A stretch of DNA of 64,000 nucleotides, taken from Owenia fusiformis (lineage: Eukaryota; Annelida; Polychaeta; Sabellida; Oweniidae). The DNA lies in the NCBI GenBank assembly GCA_903813345.2, contig CAIIXF020000010.1:34709425-34773424 (forward strand), read 5' to 3'. The notes beneath the pieces are model-generated. The model saw nothing but the letters and a program-made list of their open reading frames with translations. It was not told the DNA's origin and searched no databases. The position numbers were made by a program, and so were the translations under genes. Shown here piece by piece: positions 11,955-24,058 of this stretch (position 1 is the stretch's first letter; each line of letters opens with the position of its first letter).

Positions 11955-13930
11955 AGCATTTTGTAACAAACTGGTGAATTACATCATTGTGTCGTAAAAT
12001 GCAAAATAAACTGAAAAAAGGAATCAAAGAGGAATAAACTGAATAGACACATAATAAATACTCTTATATAGAAATGTAAGAAAATCAGACACTTTATTCA
12101 AACTTTAGAGAGAAATGAGAGGAATTAGCTAGAATAAAGTAAACAGGCATGAAGGTAACACTCTAAATTATATGAAATTGCAAGAAAATCAGACACTTTA
12201 TTCAAACTTTAGAGAGAAATGAGAGGAATTAGCTAGAATAAAGTAAACAGGCATGAAGGTAACACTCTAAATTATATGAAATTGCAAGAAAATCAGACAC
12301 TTTATTCAAATTTTAGAGAGAAATTGTGAGTAACAAGCATGAGCAGACAGATGGCGTGTCAATCAGTCTGATGTGAATCTAAGTCTTTTTGTGAGAGTCC
12401 AAGTATTTTTATAATCAGAATAATAGGTGGTGCTGAATTTTGGTATATCATGTATGTATTTTTGAACTGATCAATGTATGATCTAGATTAAATTTTTGTC
12501 TCAGATATTGGATTAGAAATGACATGTAGCCCTATGGTACAACTGTATATATCATAGAATTTAGTTTAAATATTGGTTCCTTCATAGAATCCCAACAGAA
12601 TAGAGAAGCAGTAAGGGACCGGGTCAAAACATCAATGTTTATATATTTAGAAAATTTACAAATGCTCAGACTAAAACATTGAAGTTGACATTCTTGATAT
12701 TATCTAATTAATGTTTATTCTGTTCATGTTTTTTAAGGAATGAAACGAAGCTCTGGAAAAATTGATATTTTGATGTTTGACATCAGCTTCTAAGAATGAT
12801 TCAACACTAGACTTTTTATATCAAAATGATATTAAAATGTTGTATTATGAATCTCATGTGTATATGTCAATCAGTTCAACTTTTACAGCTTTTAGTCAAT
12901 CTTATTTTGTTTTGTTAATGCATTATACATACATAATGCGCTTTTATTTGTATAGCTTTAATCACATTATTATTGGCTATTTCAAAAATACCTGTAATTG
13001 GCTTCTTATTATATCGCAATTGGCTTTTGTCATATTCTATACATGTACATTATATCTATGTATTAGAGCACTCATATATGTTTTGTAAATTTTTCATAAT
13101 CACGATGTATGTAATTCAGTGGAGGTCAAATTTTATTTTTGATGTTTTTTGTATTATATTATGTTGCTATCTTATGATGTACTATTGTATGTATTATATA
13201 TGTTACCATGGTAACTGTTTACATGTATTATCTCCTTAATTGCCATGATAACTTTTGAATGTATTTTACTGTTTTGCAAGTATGCATAATACTAAATGTC
13301 TCAAACTTTTAGTCGGTGTACGGAAAAAAAGAAATATCATAAGTTAAATGTGAAAATCTTCCCATTGCAATAGCTTATCTTTGTCTATATGTACATTTGT
13401 TTTATATAGATCTTGGGGTTCTTGTAAACAAGCAATATTATAAAATAATTTGTCATTGCGAGAGGGTGATATAGAAAGTTGATGGAAAAGCGTAGAAATC
13501 TCAGTTTTATTTAATATTTTTACTGTTGTTGGTATGGTGTAGAAAAGAATTTTGAGAATGCAAGCATCTAGATTTTAGAATGCCTATAGCATAGTATATA
13601 ACACTTTAGTGATGTTTTAAATATGAAACTATTTTAGCCAAAATGTGTACTGAGAACTCTTCAAACAGAGTGAACCATGAAAATTAGTTTTCTCATTATA
13701 TATCCATATTCTAATACATTATAAAATGCCATATATCATGATGAAGTCATTTCCTTTCAAATGGTATCAACTTGACAGTTTAAGTTATTATGTGAAGACC
13801 AACAATTTGAGACATATTGTTATGGTCTCTGTCTGTCACATGTGTTCAGAATAAACTGGCAGGTTGTACTCTGTCTGTGACAACCTGTTACACTTTAAAA
13901 TCATTTAAAGTAATGTTAATCAAGTTGTCT
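11955..13930 (+). other. ANO8 3' UTR / downstream region
   Basis: No further domain-bearing ORF follows the ANO8 stop. The AT-rich sequence includes the repeat at 11995-12330. Many AATAAA-like words are present, so the polyadenylation site cannot be chosen by eye. Confidence 0.4.
11995..12330 (+). repeat. GGAATTAGC repeat, copy 4, internally duplicated (104-bp period)
   Basis: The unit starting GGAATTAGCTAGAATAAAG at 12121 recurs at 12225 essentially without change (period 104 bp), and a more diverged unit precedes it. It starts about 40 bp after the ANO8 stop codon, so the repeat probably lies in the 3' UTR. The exactness of the two copies points to a recent local duplication. Confidence 0.75.
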
Positions 13931-14108
13931 CAGGCCCGTAGCCAGATTTTTTTCACTTTGGCAAATTTGGCCAAAAATCTCTCAAAAATAGTCAGAATGG
14001 TGAAAAACTGCATGATTTTGAAAGAAATTTTGGCCAGGGGGGGGGGGGGTCGCCTGAATCCCGCGAACCCCCCCCCCCCCCCCCCCCCCCCCCCTGGCTA
14101 CGGGCCTG
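13931..14108. mobile_element. CAGGCCCGTAGCCAG-ended MITE, 178 bp
   Basis: Perfect 15-bp inverted ends CAGGCCCGTAGCCAG and CTGGCTACGGGCCTG bound a short core with a 13-base G run (14037-14049) and a 27-base C run (14068-14094). TTGTC occurs next to both ends with one base offset on the left, so the target duplication is uncertain. The homopolymer lengths may be inexact in the assembly. Confidence 0.75.
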
Positions 14109-16815
14109 TTGTCATGTTAATGCCATGTTGCAATACCTTGTATTCCGCTTTACTCTAAATGTTTATTTTATTGTTGTTATAATTTTTGTTTACTTTAATT
14201 TGTTCTCGTGCATTTATCATGCTAAGAAGTATTATTTGTCCATAATTTATTGGTTGTGAATTTATATGTACATGTTTATGTAAACTTGGAATAATTGTGT
14301 ATGTTTTTCCAAGCCATAGTTGTTTATAATTAAAATAAGTATTTGATATATAAGTATTTGAATATATTAAGTATTACATATTGTATATTTTAGAGTAAAT
14401 TCCTCTTCTAAACGCAAGGCTCTTGAGTATACAGAGAGTGGTATTATCCGGAGCCTTGCGTTTCAGTGGATAGGGTAATTTGTGTATTTAAAAGATCCTG
14501 TGAGATTTTTCTGCACCTATATTTAGAATTCGCTTATTACATGATAAGTTCCAAAATTATATATTGCCAAAGTAATTTCAATTCATTGAGGGAGTATTAC
14601 CATATTACATGTATCTCTAATAGGCCAACTTCAATACTTGCGTGCAAATTCCTGGGGAAAGATTGGCAAATGTACTGCACATTTAACAGATTGTGCATTT
14701 CATTTTACATGTATAGGTACAGTATTTACCAATTTTTCTATAATAAAAGGTTTCATTCATAAATCAGCATGATGATTAAATTTTGAAAAAGGTTTGAAAA
14801 AGAAAAAGAAAATGAGTTAAAATTTGGCATAAATTTTCAAATGTATAAGATACATTTATATTCTAAATAAAATTATATAAAAAAGATGAGGTATTAATCT
14901 TGCTTACATGACGGGCACTAATAGCCAGTTCGTATTATTTAGCCTAATCTCCGATCCTATAAATCATTTTTGTCTATTTTTGTCAGTATTTAAATGCGAT
15001 ATTGCTTATTTATTTTACAAATGGTATTTTATGTTTAGATTCATCAAAGACAATCTGATTTTTGCTTATGTAGAAACTTATTTTATCGCATGGTTGTGAT
15101 GGTTTTTAAAAGCAAATAATGTGAAAATATGAACAATAATACACATTTTTTGCTCATTTAAGAAGATGTACCAATCAAGATGGTTTGACATAGACTGTAA
15201 TGTTAAGATTGGGAATATTCAATATTTAAACAATAAATTGATCTTTTCTTCATGTAAATTTTAAAAAAAGTTCATGAGCAGTTCATGTGTTTTTGTCCAA
15301 GTACAATATTTGTTCTATTTGTCGTTCATGAAATTTGATTTCTCTCTCAATGCTTGCACAAGTAATAGTTCAGCATAGACTTTAGATAATTTACTCACCA
15401 ATGCAGAAATGTATGTCTTTTAAATGTTCATGAACTTTCAATTATTCAATCTCTATATTCTAGAATGATCTCATGATAATGAATGTTTCAGAACATAGCA
15501 ATAGAACATTTGTAGAACTGTTCATGAACAATTCTACAGATTGTAATACTGTTCTCATTTTGTGACCACTTTTTCACCTTATGAGCACATTAGTCTACAT
15601 CAGTAAGTTAGGAAGTTAACCAGCTATGTTTAGTTTTGTAAATACATCCTCATTTAAATATTGTATTTTCTTGATCTAGGATAAATACATTTCATATCAA
15701 TAACAAAAAACATTTGTTACATTCAGATGAAAGTAAAACATGGGCGTGTCATTATTATGTCACCACCAAAAGTGGGGACATATTGTTATGGTCTCCAACT
15801 TTTTTGTGACGGCGGACTTAAGCGTCTGTAACAATTGGCGTTTTAAAACTGTTGTGAACATTTGATTTGCTGGAGTATCAGACCATATACCAGTGTAAAT
15901 TAATTCCCCAAAACCTATCAATTCACACGTAGCTAAACATAGGCATGCATTTGTACATTACAGACATTATTTGTTGGTCAACTTGCATGTCAACATCTGA
16001 TTAGGTTTCGGACATGCTTGGTAAATGACAGCCATTTTCTCTAAAGTGTGATATTTATCATTGTGTGTCTTGTTGTCTATACATGTCACATTTTTGCCCT
16101 AAACATTAGGATCACTGACTTTATATACCTTGTCAATATCAACAATTAGAACACTAAATATATTTTAAAAGGCTTGGTCTTACAGGTATATCATGTAGGT
16201 ACGTCTGATTTTTAATATATTCTATAATAGTTCCGTACACACACTGTTTATTAATACAACTAACAAAATGTTGTTTTGTAATTTTTCGAGATCAAAATTA
16301 TTTTTCTGAGTAACAAATGATTGAAGTTGAAATTAATACACCTTCAACAAGATCAATTTAACATTTTGAGTTAAGTCCTACTTTTGATAAACATTCTTGA
16401 CACAGATTATGTAAATAATGATTAAAGGCAGAATCAGATCTATGGGGTGACAAAATTACAAGCAACATGTACAATTGACCTACCAATCTGTTCCTTACAA
16501 TTTCAAATACAATATCTCCCAAAAGATTCACGCTATTTTATAAATTTGTGATGTTATAATGGATTCAAACTGCAAAAATGGGTGAAAAATGTTAAATTCT
16601 CCCAACTAATAAGAATGGTAACCAGTCTTATAGAAAAAAATAATACATTATTTTAAAAATCTTTAGTTTTCCTGATATAAAGTGTGCACTTTGGGGATTT
16701 TTAGAAAATAGACATGAAAAGGAATGACATAAGCCGGAAATATTTAAAAATTGAAACAATTTGTTGTTACGCTGCTCGCTGGATCTGATTCTCTCTTTAA
16801 ATAAGAATTACATAG
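14109..16815. other. Non-coding spacer with a small hairpin and GTTCATGA words
   Basis: No gene was recognised. At 14410-14463 AAACGCAAGGCTC and GAGCCTTGCGTTT form a perfect 13-bp stem around a 28-base loop. Between about 15270 and 15540 the words GTTCATGA/TTCATGAA occur repeatedly. GACATATTGTTATGGTCTC occurs near 15778 and, with one mismatch, near 13811. Confidence 0.4.
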
Positions 16816-17383
16816 ACGTGTCGCAAAAAGGTCGCGCACGCATTGTTACAATATCAACTATTTATTAATAAAATAGAGTTTAGGAGCAAAATAATCATGT
16901 ATGATTTATTAAAAATTGATCTCGTATTTTTTGTTTAATGTACACCTGAAAAGCTGAAGGTGAAAAAATGAGCAAAAAAGGTCGCTGTCAACAGATTCTA
17001 TTTTTCAAACTCTATGACGTCACAATATGGGACGCTTACTAAAATTCATCCTTTGAAATAAAACGTATATCTACCTTTATCAAGACGAAAAATAAGTATA
17101 ATAGTCATATATTGTTTGAGTTATGAGCGTTTAAAGACGAAAAATAATTCAAAATGTAACGTGTCAACAGAGGATATTTGCCAGATGTTTTGGTAAAAAA
17201 CTCTTTTTTAAAAAAGAACGTGCAAGAATCGTGAACGGAGTGTAGTTGATCTAAAAACTTCATCGAAACAGCTTTAAAATGATATATAACTTTAATTAGA
17301 ATATTATCTTATAATCTGGGGAATCAAAGTTACATTCACGCGATACCCTTAAAAAATAAATGCGCCACCTTTTTGCGACACGT
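16816..17383. mobile_element. MITE, 568 bp, ACGTGTCGCAAAAAGG ends, CATAG duplication
   Basis: The ends ACGTGTCGCAAAAAGGTCGC and GCCACCTTTTTGCGACACGT are inverted. CATAG flanks both (16811-16815 and 17384-17388). The interior has no coding capacity. A diverged partial copy of the interior and left end lies at 50310-50480, showing a dispersed family. Confidence 0.82.
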
Positions 17384-17817
17384 CATAGTCATAAAATAAT
17401 GATTATTTGTAAGTGAACAAGACTGAACATGCTAAAATAAGTGATATTATTAGCATGAATCGTCCTATGAAAAGTCTCCATTTGTTGATATTAATACATT
17501 TTCATACCAATTCCTATAGTTTGATTTTGCTTCTGTAAAATAGAGCTTCATCTTCACTCTATGTTAGAGGTAATTTGGTACGAAAATAACTATTACCATA
17601 GTCCTAGCTCTGAATAAAGTTTATAAAGAGGGAAATTTAAGCTCATATATTGATTTGAATCTGAATCAAGAAATCAAAAAAGAATTTTATGCTTTCATAA
17701 GTACCTGACATTTATTGCATTATGAAACTCTCTTTAAATGCCACGATAGCTACTTTTTAATCATTTAGAGTATTAGAGAATGAAAACATCAGAACTATAT
17801 AGTTATTTCTCAGGCTG

Positions 17818-19692
17818 TTACTTATATGGGTAGGCTGTTGGCCTATATTGTTCGCAATTTGGAGGTAATTCAGGGAGAAAGACTCTATATCTTGGTAAAG
17901 TGTTACAATTAGTCGTACGTGTTTCAAACGAAGATCCTATGCATTTAGTTGTACTCCCCCAGAAAGAGTAACGTGTTCCACGTGTTCTTATTCCCACTTG
18001 GTCGCAACTAAGTTGACAAGGTTCAAAAGCATACCAAGATGTCCAACTGCCCCACTCACAGTACACTTTGAAAATAAACAAGAAAAACATGGTTACCTTC
18101 AGTAGTTTATAACTAGACTCTGCGCGCAGGGTACCAATTTAATGATATTTCCGGGGAAATTTAGGCTCATCAAACTCCAGAGGAATTCGACATGGACATA
18201 CCTATGAAGTTGAGAGGAATAAAACTGACTTTCACCTTGAATCTTGAGCGGAAATTGACATGGACAAAATGCTCAATAGGGGCACATAGGTAATAAGAGG
18301 TATATTGGAGTGAAACCCCCGGGGTAGGATTCTTAAAATGACTTTAAATTACAGGACTAGAATTTAATGTATGACGTTAATCACGAAGTCTATTAGTAAG
18401 AATGCTTTATAAATGTTTATTTATAATTATGAATAACATAAACATAAGCAATGCTTTATAAATAAGAGTAACAGTAAGAATGCTTTATAAATGTTTATTT
18501 ATAATTATGAATAACATAAACATAAGCAATGCTTTATAAATAAGAGTAACAGTAAGAATGCTTTATAAATGTTTATTTATAATTATGAATAACATAAACA
18601 TAAGCAATGCTTTATAAATAAGAGTAACAGTAAGAATGCTTTATAAATGTTTATTTATAATTATGAATAACATAAACATAAGCAATGCTTTATAAATAAG
18701 AGTAACAGTAAGAATGCTTTATAAATGTTTATTTATAATTATGAATAACATAAACATAAGCAATGCTTTATAAATAAGAGTAACAGTAAGAATGCTTTAT
18801 AAATGTTTATTTATAATTATGAATAACATAAACATAAGCAATGCTTTATAAATAAGAGTAACAGTAAGAATGCTTTATAAATGTTTATTTATGATTATGA
18901 ATAACATAAACATAAGCAATATATAATCGTTAGGTGACTGAAATGGAGATTTACTGAAATAGAGATTTCAATTGTTTGGTGGTAATGGCAAAAAGTTTAA
19001 AATTTTAAGTTTAAAAATGTTTAAAAAGTCAATGCGTATATGGGCCCTATGTATTATCTCAAGTAAAAGTATATTTTGTGCTTACTACATTTCTGTGTGT
19101 TACATGACATGGTCCTTGTTTCTGTAACTGTCCCAGATACACAATGAGTGTATTTTCTGGTTCTTCTATCCCGACGTGTCCCTCCATCACATGAGCTAGA
19201 ACAACGACCAACACTCCATGGCGACCAAGATGTCCATTGGCAGCCTAAATAAACAATTTTATTTCAGTTATTGAATTGGAATTTATTTTGAACTGTTTGC
19301 CAGTTTGGTGGATGAGTGTGTAGCTAGATGGGCGTCTCAATGTCTAGAAAATCTAGAAATTATTATTCTGCATCCTTAGTTCATCTTTGTGAGTTAATCG
19401 TTTTCAGACAAACAGTTTCATACATAGATTTCCCCCCAGCCGTCTTTAACTTCAAATAGGAGTAACTTGTAGATTATATACATGTAGCCTAGTAATCATA
19501 ATTGAACCCTTCTTACAGTAGTTAATACTTACTCAATTGTTCAACAAGGATTTCCAGTTTATCAACCCTTTCTATGAGTTGTTTGACATCATCATCAGTT
19601 TTTGCCGCTCCAACTACAGTGAAAGAAAATTCTGAAAAGCTCAAAATAGTAATCCCAATCCACACAGCGTGCATGAGTGTTAAATTTGTCAT
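17818..19692 (-). CDS. Gene A: secreted coiled-coil protein with two TSP1 domains
   Basis: Three exons on the minus strand: 19692-19533 (ATG), 19244-19086, 18065-17818 (stop TAA). Both introns are phase 1 with consensus donors (GTAAGT, GTAAGC). They give 188 residues. Residues 1-30 are a signal peptide (MTNLTLMHAVWIGITILSF... ending near VVGAA), and about 32-53 form a short amphipathic coiled coil (VKQLIERVDKLEILVEQL). TSP1-1, about 54-106, has CQWTSWSPW, CSSSCDGGTRR and the basic RRTRK strand. TSP1-2, about 107-188, has CEWGSWTSW and CQLSCDQVG, with a C-terminal extension. It is close to gene C in exons 1 and 2 and in the 5' flank, while exon 3 resembles that of gene E. No collagen segment is present. 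A role in extracellular recognition or matrix is inferred from the domains only. Confidence 0.85.
18395..18920. repeat. 78-bp minisatellite, about 6.8 copies, in gene A intron 2
   Basis: The unit beginning AGTAAGAATGCTTTATAAAT recurs at 18395, 18473, 18551, 18629, 18707, 18785 and 18863 with almost no differences. The last unit runs into ...AGCAATATATAATCGTTAGG. That word also stands, unrepeated, in the matching intron of gene D (near 38325) and in a related form in gene C (near 35748), so the array grew out of single-copy intron sequence. Confidence 0.93.
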
Positions 19693-19930
19693 AGCTCTGA
19701 TATTATAAGTTTTACAGTCAGAGTGTTCAATGTTGTTTGCAATTGCAATGAAGTTGTTTCATAACTTCAATATTGAATATTCAGTTTATAATATGTAATA
19801 ATTCAAAATGTAATGTAGACATTTGCATACTTCATTTAACTTAGTCCATCAATGTTTTAAATATAGCATCATTTTATTTCTGAACTGCCAGTGTTTTATT
19901 ATTCAGCATTATTCAATGTGTCGATTGGTA
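19693..19930 (-). promoter_or_regulatory. Conserved 5' flank of gene A
   Basis: About 200 bp upstream of the ATG is nearly identical to the flank of gene C (36440-36650) and recognisably similar to the interrupted flanks of B and D. Shared words include TATAATATCAGAGCT just before the ATG and GCAATTGCAAACAACATTG. Conservation may reflect recent duplication rather than function, and no transcription start can be fixed. Confidence 0.4.
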
Positions 19931-20145
19931 TTGATACTTCTTATTTTTCTTTATTTATTAAAATCGATGTAAAATATTTACAGGTTTTACTGGCTATAAT
20001 GACCCCAAATATGTTCTGTATATTCTGAATTTCTCGAACATAATATATCCTGTATTGCACTTCAAATCATTCAATAACTTAAAATTTATGCGTTCAGTGC
20101 GTTGTATTGAATATCTCAGTCCCAGAACGATCGTTTAGATTAAAT

Positions 20146-20232
20146 TCCATTGTTTGTAAGTTTATCATTAAGCAAAATTGTATGGTCAATTGAGTCAAAG
20201 GCTTTTAAAAATCGCTTTTATATAATGGACAC
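20146..20232 (-). mobile_element. Fragment of a LINE reverse transcriptase
   Basis: The minus strand reads KAFDSIDHTILLNDKL, the finger/palm block typical of non-LTR reverse transcriptases (KAFDxxDHxxLL.KL). The frame does not continue far on either side. The homologous flank of gene C diverges exactly where this piece starts (about 20146), so it is an insertion specific to the gene A/B copy. Confidence 0.55.
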
Positions 20233-20778
20233 CTTCATTTGCATATATAATTTTTTCCCCAAGGTTGCCATTTGTCCAACCCAGCTAAATCACTTCATAA
20301 AACCCTTATGATAGTGATTCCACAATAAAACATCGTGTTTTTACAGATTCAAAGGTTCAATGCATGACAATGTTCACTTATGACTTTTTAAATTAAAGCC
20401 AAAATGTTAATTCTTATTAAATCTTCAACAGGCCTTAATTGTGCTGTTTAAAGAAACATATAATTCTCATAAAAATATTCGACACTTTTAGACGATAGGG
20501 GAGGAAATAATCAAAGGAAATGTGTAAAAACACAACATTCTCCAACCGACCAATTATATGGGTAGATTGACTACGAAAAAACTGAGCACTGTTTTAACGT
20601 TATTAGAAAGTTAAATGTCTTCCTAAACGAATACACAAAAAAACAAACATGAAATCCTTAATGCAAACCTACATCATTGTCTTTGCTTCAAATCGGTTAA
20701 ATAGTGGCATCGTACAGTCTAACGTGTACTACGGTATATTTTGTCACTGTACCTTGTCGATGGTTAGGCGTGTCTGGA

Positions 20779-21739
20779 CTAATGCTGCATGAAATGTCGA
20801 TGGCGAATATATGCCCCAGTCGGCCCTCGGTTACCAGTTGCACCTTTTGGCCCTTGTTGACCTGTTGCCCCCGTCGGCCTTCTGTCACCTTTTGCACCTT
20901 TCGGCCCTTGTGGACCTGTTGCCCCAGTCGGCCCTCGGTCACCAATTGCGCCTTTTGTTCCTGGATCACCTTTCTGCCCTTTTGGACAAATGATACATGG
21001 TGGTGTACCTTTTGGCTCCTTTGACCCTTGGTCATCTTTTGCATCTTTTTGCTCTTTGTCACCTTCTGTACCTGTTTGCCCTTATGGACCTGTTCCCCAA
21101 ATGGGGCCTTTTTTGTTCACCTCTTTCACATTTTTTCCCCTTTTGGACCTGTTGCTCCAGTAGGTCCTTGGTCACTTCTGCCCCGGTATGCCCTCGGTCA
21201 CCTGTTGCACTTTTTTGCCCTTTTGACATGTTGCCCCGTTAAGCCCTTTGCCACCTTTTTGCCCTTGTGGACCTGACGCCCCGTTCAGTCCTTTGTCACC
21301 TTTCGGTCCTTGTGGACCTGTTGATCCAGATGGTCCCTGTTCACCCCTTGTCCCAGGGGATCCAATCCAATTGGGCCTTGACTGCCATTGACACCTGCGT
21401 TTCCTTGATCACCAATTCTTCCTGGAAATCCAGGCTTCCCCCTGATACCCTGTTCACATTTATCTCCCTTTGGGCCTTTCACTTTCCTAATTTTCACGTT
21501 TTACTACATTTTTTGCTTAATTGTTCAAACAGAATTTCAAGTTTGATGACGCTTCTCTCCAAAACAGCTATTTCAATAGCTTGATCTCTGAGATCTCTTT
21601 GCTGTTCCATAACAGTAATCGAGAGTTGTTTGAATTCATCATCAGTTGGTGCTGCTCCAACTATAGAAAAGTGAAATCCTGAAAGACTATAAATAGTAAT
21701 TCCAAACCACACAGCGGGCATGATTGTTAAACATATCAT
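20779..21739 (-). pseudogene. Gene B: decayed collagen-type paralogue of gene D
   Basis: Host gene relic. ATG at 21739 begins MICLTIMPAVWFGITIYSLS, collinear with gene D's signal peptide, then AAPTDDEFKQL and a coiled coil VLERSVIKLEILFEQL. The frame stops just after KKCSKT, where D has KCNEKC. Collagen triplets continue in another frame (GPKGDKCEQG, GKPGFPG, 21490 to about 21355), in a third frame ([19 protein letters not shown], to about 21215), then in a badly substituted stretch, and again cleanly from about 21005 to 20800 ([26 protein letters not shown]). At least three frame breaks are visible and there is no splice donor after the collagen; the last open stretch runs to a stop at 20779. 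The [11 protein letters not shown] motif is shared with gene E. Confidence 0.85.
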
Positions 21740-21762
21740 AGCTCTGGTCTTATATGTGTTAT

Positions 21763-24049
21763 TAGCCTTGCCCAAGTCGGTCTCTTTTACTTATCTTGAT
21801 TTCTATTATGACCGCCTTGTACCAAAGAGAAAACCACGTGCTTTACCGACTCAATGTTTATGTCGGTAAAATTTGACCAATCAACGATGGCCCTGCAGCT
21901 TTAGCTCATTATTATGCACGGTCAAAAACAAGTACACTTTTCACCGGGACTTTTCGCGAACAATTTAAATCTTGCATGAATTCATCATAAAAATACAAAT
22001 ATTTTATCAGATAAATATCAATCAGAGTTTAGTGGATGCCGGAGCATCGATCGGTGGCTTTGTATAAAAAACCTCCTACCCACGTACCCTCGTACCCACG
22101 TACGTGGGTCCTGACCCAGTCTTTAAAGAGTTAAATTTTTAAATGTTTAAAACATTATTCAATCTCAGTTTATCCTGAATTATAGATGAATTTATGCATC
22201 CATATTATGCCTTTATTTATAGGTCTGACATCTCTCGAGTAAAATAAAATAAAGCCGGAATTGCATAAATGTTCACTATTTTTGAGCTATTTGATTTATG
22301 TTTTTGATATGTCGAAATGTTTTTTGTTGATCGAGCAGTCTTACCTGTATAACACATCAGTGCTGATTAGCAATCTCCTAGCCTTCGTTCAGTGCAATCC
22401 GTGCCTCCTGTTACCTCATGCAGATTGTAAATGTCCCGGGAAGTTTACCCTTGTCCAAAAGTTGACATCTTTTTAAAAATATATTTCTTAGAGTTTCCAA
22501 CCAATTAAATTCACCACATTTAATTAGATGTTTATAAAAGCTGAACTTTTATCATTCAAACCAGTTTTACATCAAATCATTGTCAAAATAAAACTACTCT
22601 TCATATTACCTAATTATGGATCAAACGGCCATAATAAACATGATAAAGTCGAAGTTTACAAAACCAAACTTACACTCCCCTGCATAAGTTTGGCAACTCT
22701 AACTTTTAATTCCATCTAAATGATTCACTGAACTAGTGCGCACAATTATCCTTAAATTGTGCCAAAAAGCGATTAAAAACGAATAAAGCGAATCCTTCTA
22801 CTTTTCAAATATTTCGTTTTCAATTGCGCCACAGTTAAACAGAAATGCACCCTTTATTATTCCTTGAGATCGTGTGAATTGATCACTCTATCACTTTGTA
22901 TCTCCAATTCTGATGTTAAATTAAATAAAAGACATAAGACAAATTACACGTATAGTTCAAATCTGTCGTGCAAACAATGAATACTTGTAATATCGTTTGA
23001 AAGAATAAAAAGTATATGTGATAAAAATCGAAACTACAGGGTGTTAAAAAACAGGACCGATGAAAAGTTGAATAACTTCGTCAATCCAGAATCATTCAGG
23101 TCATTCAATGTGAATTTTGTTGTGAAAGTTTGACCATATTCTGCTCATGGAGTCAAAAACTACAGCACTTTACAACACATGCCCCATGTGGCCAATTTGC
23201 GCCAAGCAATAGATTGGTTGTACACTGTAAGACTGCCCGATCAACAAAAAATCGCTTCGATATATCAAAAACAACACTCAAATAGCTCAAATGAACATTA
23301 TGCAATGCCGGCTTTATTTTATGACGAGACAGATGTCCGATCTAGAAATAAAGGCATATGGGTACATAAATTCATCCATAATTAAGCATACATATTGAGA
23401 TAGAATAATGTTTAAAAAATGTTAAAGATTTAACTCTTTAAAGACTGGGTCAGGACCCACGTACGTGGGTACGAGGGTACGTGGGTAGGAGGTTTTTTAT
23501 ACAAAGCCTCGATCGGTAACCGGAGGTGAGAAGATTTCAACAATAAACGTTGAAACTATCGCTGAATTCAAATGAACATGTATGCTGAGATTCAATCACT
23601 GATCGACGACTACATGACCCGCTACATTGGATTATTAAGGTCTTGCATTTTCATCGCGAAATCAGTTTTAAATCTATTGCATGATTTAATTTATATTAAT
23701 GACTCTTACATTCCCTATGTACATTTAATTACATAATATATTGTAACTCTAAAGAAACGATCGGTCAAATCATTGAATTTCAAGTCGTAGACGGGAAGAT
23801 TGCTTTGCTAAGGCAGCTGGTCAACCTGATGACGTTTCGATTGGTCAATCAGCCTGAAGTCACGCGTCGTGTCCACGCGTATATTTGTCAATCAATAAGG
23901 TTTCGCGATACCCCTGATAGCGTTTGTATTATAGAAATCTCGAAACCGTTGAATATCTCAGCATAATATCAGCGGAGATGTATTGGATTGTACAAGGCGG
24001 TAATAATTCAAGATCAGATAAGTAAAAAATACCGACTTGGGCAAGGCTA
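21763..24049. mobile_element. Outer inverted-repeat element, 9-bp duplication, in gene B promoter
   Basis: The ends TAGCCTTGCCCAAGTCGGT and ACCGACTTGGGCAAGGCTA are inverted, with similarity running about 60 bp inward (GCCTTGTAC). ATGTGTTAT flanks both ends (21754-21762 and 24050-24058). A 9-bp duplication is typical of Mutator-like elements, but no transposase was seen. The insertion is only about 23 bp upstream of gene B's ATG; the rest of the family-type 5' flank resumes at 24050. A second element (22056-23508) sits inside it. Confidence 0.82.
22056..23508. mobile_element. Inner inverted-repeat element, 9-bp duplication, nested
   Basis: The ends GGCTTTGTATAAAAAACC and GGTTTTTTATACAAAGCC are inverted, and the repeat continues about 80 bp inward through CCCACGTACGTGGG and GACTGGGTCAGG. 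TCGATCGGT flanks both ends (22047-22055 and 23509-23517). The 9-bp duplication again suggests a Mutator-like non-autonomous element. It inserted into the outer element and is therefore younger. The 68-codon ORF at 23179 is not recognisable. Confidence 0.82.
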
Positions 24050-24058
24050 ATGTGTTAT

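Noticed and set aside
14037-14094. Poly-G and poly-C runs as a functional quadruplex
   Set aside because: They lie inside a MITE and homopolymer length is unreliable in assemblies; nothing else supports a role.
20697-21276. Long ORFs across the gene B collagen region in both strands
   Set aside because: Shifted or antisense readings of decayed Gly-X-Y repeats; the true collagen frame is broken several times.
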